Source: Acidimicrobiaceae bacterium (GTDB taxonomy: Bacteria; Actinomycetota; Acidimicrobiia; Acidimicrobiales; RAAP-2). Taken from it: a stretch of 49,585 nucleotides of DNA. Under the pieces are notes generated by a model. That model was not told where the DNA came from, made no database searches, and saw nothing but the letters and a program-made list of their open reading frames with translations. The position numbers were made by a program, and so were the translations under genes. The first letter of the stretch is position 1; each line of letters begins with the position of its first letter. Location of the stretch: the NCBI GenBank assembly GCA_003138855.1, contig PLHF01000036.1, positions 1-49,585 of the forward strand, written 5' to 3'. Shown here one piece after another: positions 47,528 through 49,585 of the stretch.

Positions 47528-48684
47528 TCAGCCTGCCGATGCGACCGGGGTCGGGTCCACCGGAACACCGTCGAGGTAATGGACGCTCCGGTGCCGGATG
47601 GCCGGAGTTCGGGGACCGCCCATCAGCTCGCCGGCGTGATTGAGGGGGTCGGCGCCCGCCACCACCACATCGGCACCACGGTCGAGGTCCCTTCGCACGT
47701 CGGCAAGCAGCGAGGCGGCCTCCGGCAGGGCGTACTGCTCGCCTGAGACGCCCGCGACGAAGCGTCCCCCCCAGGGGGGGCCTGCCTCCTCGCCTCGAAC
47801 CTCCGCAGGGCACGAACCACGTCACGCCAGGGGACCCGGTAGGACTCGTGGGACCACAGATCCCAGGCCACGACGCCCCATCGCACCAGCATCTGTCCAG
47901 GCACCGCCTCGGCCAACTCTTCGGCGGCCGGAGCAGTCGAGGTGCCGCTGCTTCCGTCGTCTGGATCGGGCACCAGTGACCAACGTTCCTCACCGATGCC
48001 GGAGCCGGCGAGAGCCCGTCGGGGTCCGAGGGGGGACCTCCGTCCCGGGACCCGTCGAAGTCCCGATGGCCGACGGCCCCGGGACGAGAGCAACGACCGC
48101 ACCGCCGAGAACGCGTCTGCAGTGACGATGCCTCGGGCCACCAGGTCCCACAGGCCTTCCGTGGACCTCGGAGGGCAGCCGTCCCGACGGGGCTGCCAGT
48201 TCCCGAACGGAAGCACGCCCCGCGTGATGACAGCACGCCCAGGATGTCCGCCGAGAGTCCCCCTGGTCGGCTCGTTCCCGGTCGGCTCGGTGCGCACAGC
48301 GGCGAGCATCCACGGCAGATCCCGGCGGGCGGTGATGGCCAACGGCGTGGCCGGCGACGGCGTGGACGACCCTCTCCTCCCGGGGGAGCTGCCGCCAGGT
48401 CCCGACCGACCGTCGACGGCCGGCTCGGGCTCCGGTGGTGGGGTGAGGCGCGCCCAGGTCACCTCCCCGGCCAGGCACAGCTCGTCCAGCCAACGGAGGT
48501 CGTACCCGGCGACCCGCGCCGGAAAGACGTGACGCTCCCACTCGCCGGCCGCCACCTCGAGGCCTTGGAGCTGCTCGATGACGCCGAGCAGCTCGGCGCG
48601 TCCTTCGGCCTGCGTTCCGGCGGCTACGTGGACCCAAGAGGACTCGAACCCCGTTCGATGGCTGACTCCGCACAGCCGATTCTC
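47528..48684 (-). pseudogene. Lhr-type DEAD/DEAH helicase, C-terminal remnant (truncated, frameshifted)
   Basis: About 380 codons resembling the C-terminal part of Lhr-family helicases, which are usually about 1,500 residues and act in DNA repair. Recognisable stretches, from 5' to 3', are AGYDLRWLDELCLAGEV, EGLWDLVARGIVTADAF, LVRWGVVAWDLWSHESYRVP and, in a second frame, GGRFVAGVSGEQYALPEAA and VVVAGADPLN. The switch of frame falls in a run of seven C and seven G at 47767-47781, where one added base restores a continuous protein. The helicase core with Walker motifs is absent. Similarity begins near 48620, so the gene is 5'-truncated there. I infer a decayed fragment; the frameshift alone could be a sequencing error. 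Confidence 0.75.
48632..48660 (-). other. tRNA-like T-arm and acceptor sequence at the Lhr truncation point
   Basis: On the minus strand CGGGGTTCGAGTCC followed by TCTTGGGTCCAC resembles a tRNA 3' end (T-loop TTCGAGT, imperfect T-stem, acceptor strand then A). No 5' half is found. It sits where the helicase similarity stops, so it might mark a recombination junction, but the stem has a mismatch and chance cannot be excluded. Confidence 0.25.
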
Positions 48685-49407
48685 TCAAGAGACGGAGTCC
48701 CTTGAAGCGGAAGCCCTACCGGTCACCATCTCCTGTCCGTGGGACCGCGTTGGACGCCATGAGGCCGATGGCTCCGCCATCGATTATGGCCGTGACCTGG
48801 CCTTTTGTTCCCGGAAGGGTGTTCGTACAATGACACCTCAAGACCGGCTGGTGACCGCGCCGAGACGTGTCGTCATGCGCTGCCCGGTGATGATCAAACG
48901 TCGTGATTCGGTGCGCACGATCTGTGCGGAGGTTCCGTACGGTCCGTGACCGCTGAGCGCCGACTCTGCGTGGCGACGCCGGGCTGGCGACGCCGGGCTG
49001 GCGGCACCCATCCGACCAGGCGCCGGCAACCATTCTGAGTGCGTCGCGACCGTGCCATGCGGACTCCTTGCTCCTGAAAGTTGCATGCGCCCGGCACGAC
49101 TGGGATACCCAGATCCGTCAGAGAAGCATCGGATCGAGAGCTATAGACCCTCCGGATGTGCCTAGATGCTGACTTCGTCTGACGGCGATCCCAGTTCATC
49201 GCCGCCAGATCCGATCACCGCGGCCAACGATCCCCTTGACTTCTCCCCCAGACTTCCTTAGAACGGGTCGTGGAGGAGAACGTTGCCCTGGGGGGTCATC
49301 GTCCGCTGTGACGGGAAGCGACTGTGGACGTGTCCAAGTCGGTGTTCACGCGCTACAGCCATCTCCGCTGACTCCCATTTCAATGTCAACACTCAAATGG
49401 GGGAATC
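48685..49407. other. Gene-poor stretch near the right end
   Basis: About 720 bases with only short frames. A 39-codon frame at 48831-48950 has no family features. A 14-bp unit TGGCGACGCCGGGC is repeated at 48971-48984 and 48985-48998, with a partial third copy. No RNA gene was recognised. Confidence 0.4.
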
Positions 49408-49585
49408 ATGACTCGATTCGTGAAGGCGGTTGCAGTGGGCCTTGTGCTGCTGGGAGGTCTGGTCTTCGGCGGCACTACAGCCTATGGACAGACTCCTGTG
49501 AGCGGCACAACTCAGTTGTGGGGCAATGTCGGCAGCGGAAAGGGCTTTAATGCGATCTTCACCGGAACGATTGGCGACCACGGAG
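49408..49585 (+). CDS. Start of a secreted protein, cut by the window end
   Basis: A frame opening at ATG 49408 with GGGGGAA upstream. The first 27 residues form a clear Sec-type signal peptide: a basic start (MTRFVK), a hydrophobic core (AVAVGLVLLGGLVFGG) and a likely cleavage after AYG or AYGQ. The mature part begins TPVSGTTQLWGNVGSGKGFN and continues past the edge. The glycine- and strand-rich start suggests a surface or extracellular protein. Family unknown. Confidence 0.65.
   Translation, partial: MTRFVKAVAVGLVLLGGLVFGGTTAYGQTPVSGTTQLWGNVGSGKGFNAIFTGTIGDHG

Noticed and set aside
48831-48950. Short 39-codon open frame
   Set aside because: No ribosome binding site, no recognisable features and no context; probably chance.

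Overview
The window is GC-rich DNA from a free-living bacterium, most likely an actinobacterium. The evidence is GC-heavy codon third positions, frequent GTG and TTG starts behind good ribosome binding sites, and actinobacterial-looking versions of several genes: the polyamine-type aminotransferase/Lrp/aldehyde dehydrogenase cluster, a NitT/TauT ATPase with a C-terminal AAA-associated domain, an orphan winged-helix regulator, and an Lhr-type helicase remnant. An uncultured Acidimicrobiia-like lineage would fit, but the sequence does not prove it. I see no rRNA, complete tRNA, CRISPR array, integrase or transposase gene.

Layout. 0.2-2.7 kb: a D-2-hydroxyacid dehydrogenase divergent from an acyl-CoA ligase. 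2.74-2.94 kb: first copy of a ~190-bp dispersed repeat (second copy at 14.58-14.77 kb). 3.3-7.9 kb: a potassium-pump operon in the unusual order kdpB-kdpC-kdpA. 8.4-11.6 kb: a NitT/TauT-type importer with a two-domain permease and an ATPase gene broken by a one-base frameshift. 11.8-14.3 kb: an orphan winged-helix regulator translationally coupled to a diaminopimelate-decarboxylase-like gene, then a small membrane protein. 14.8-18.2 kb (minus): methylmalonate-semialdehyde dehydrogenase and two alpha/beta hydrolases. 18.3-19.0 kb: a flavin split-barrel protein.

19.0-26.8 kb is the clearest functional unit, an amine (putrescine/GABA-type) catabolic locus around an Lrp/AsnC regulator. Leftward run aminobutyraldehyde dehydrogenase, an APC permease and alanine dehydrogenase; rightward run Lrp, a class III aminotransferase and a PuuB-like FAD oxidase. 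Amine enters through the permease, is oxidised or transaminated to an aldehyde and oxidised to an acid; alanine dehydrogenase can turn alanine back into pyruvate. Further right lie an aquaporin-family channel, an MFS exporter and an alpha/beta hydrolase with a 64-residue Lys/Ala-rich, histone-like tail. At 30.9-34.3 kb is a xylose-type ABC importer preceded by a perfect palindrome, and at 34.4-36.1 kb sulfoacetaldehyde acetyltransferase (xsc). At 36.3-38.4 kb a 14-TM drug exporter and its TetR regulator share an operon with a palindromic operator-like site. Then come a PrmC-like methyltransferase and an 886-residue aldehyde dehydrogenase/iron alcohol dehydrogenase fusion (39.8-42.5 kb).

42.5-49.6 kb is gene-poor and looks rearranged. 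It holds short hypothetical genes, a 3' half of a tRNA-Val-like gene (possible attachment-site scar), a cluster of hairpins, a LysM/transglycosylase cell-wall enzyme, an SDR oxidoreductase, a 5'-truncated and frameshifted Lhr-type helicase remnant, and the start of a secreted protein cut off by the window end. The most unusual items are the repeat pair that supplies the 3' ends of two unrelated genes, the hydrolase with a histone-like tail, the ALDH-ADH fusion, the tRNA scar beside stacked hairpins, and the reordered kdp operon. No single complete new defence or mobile system was recognised.
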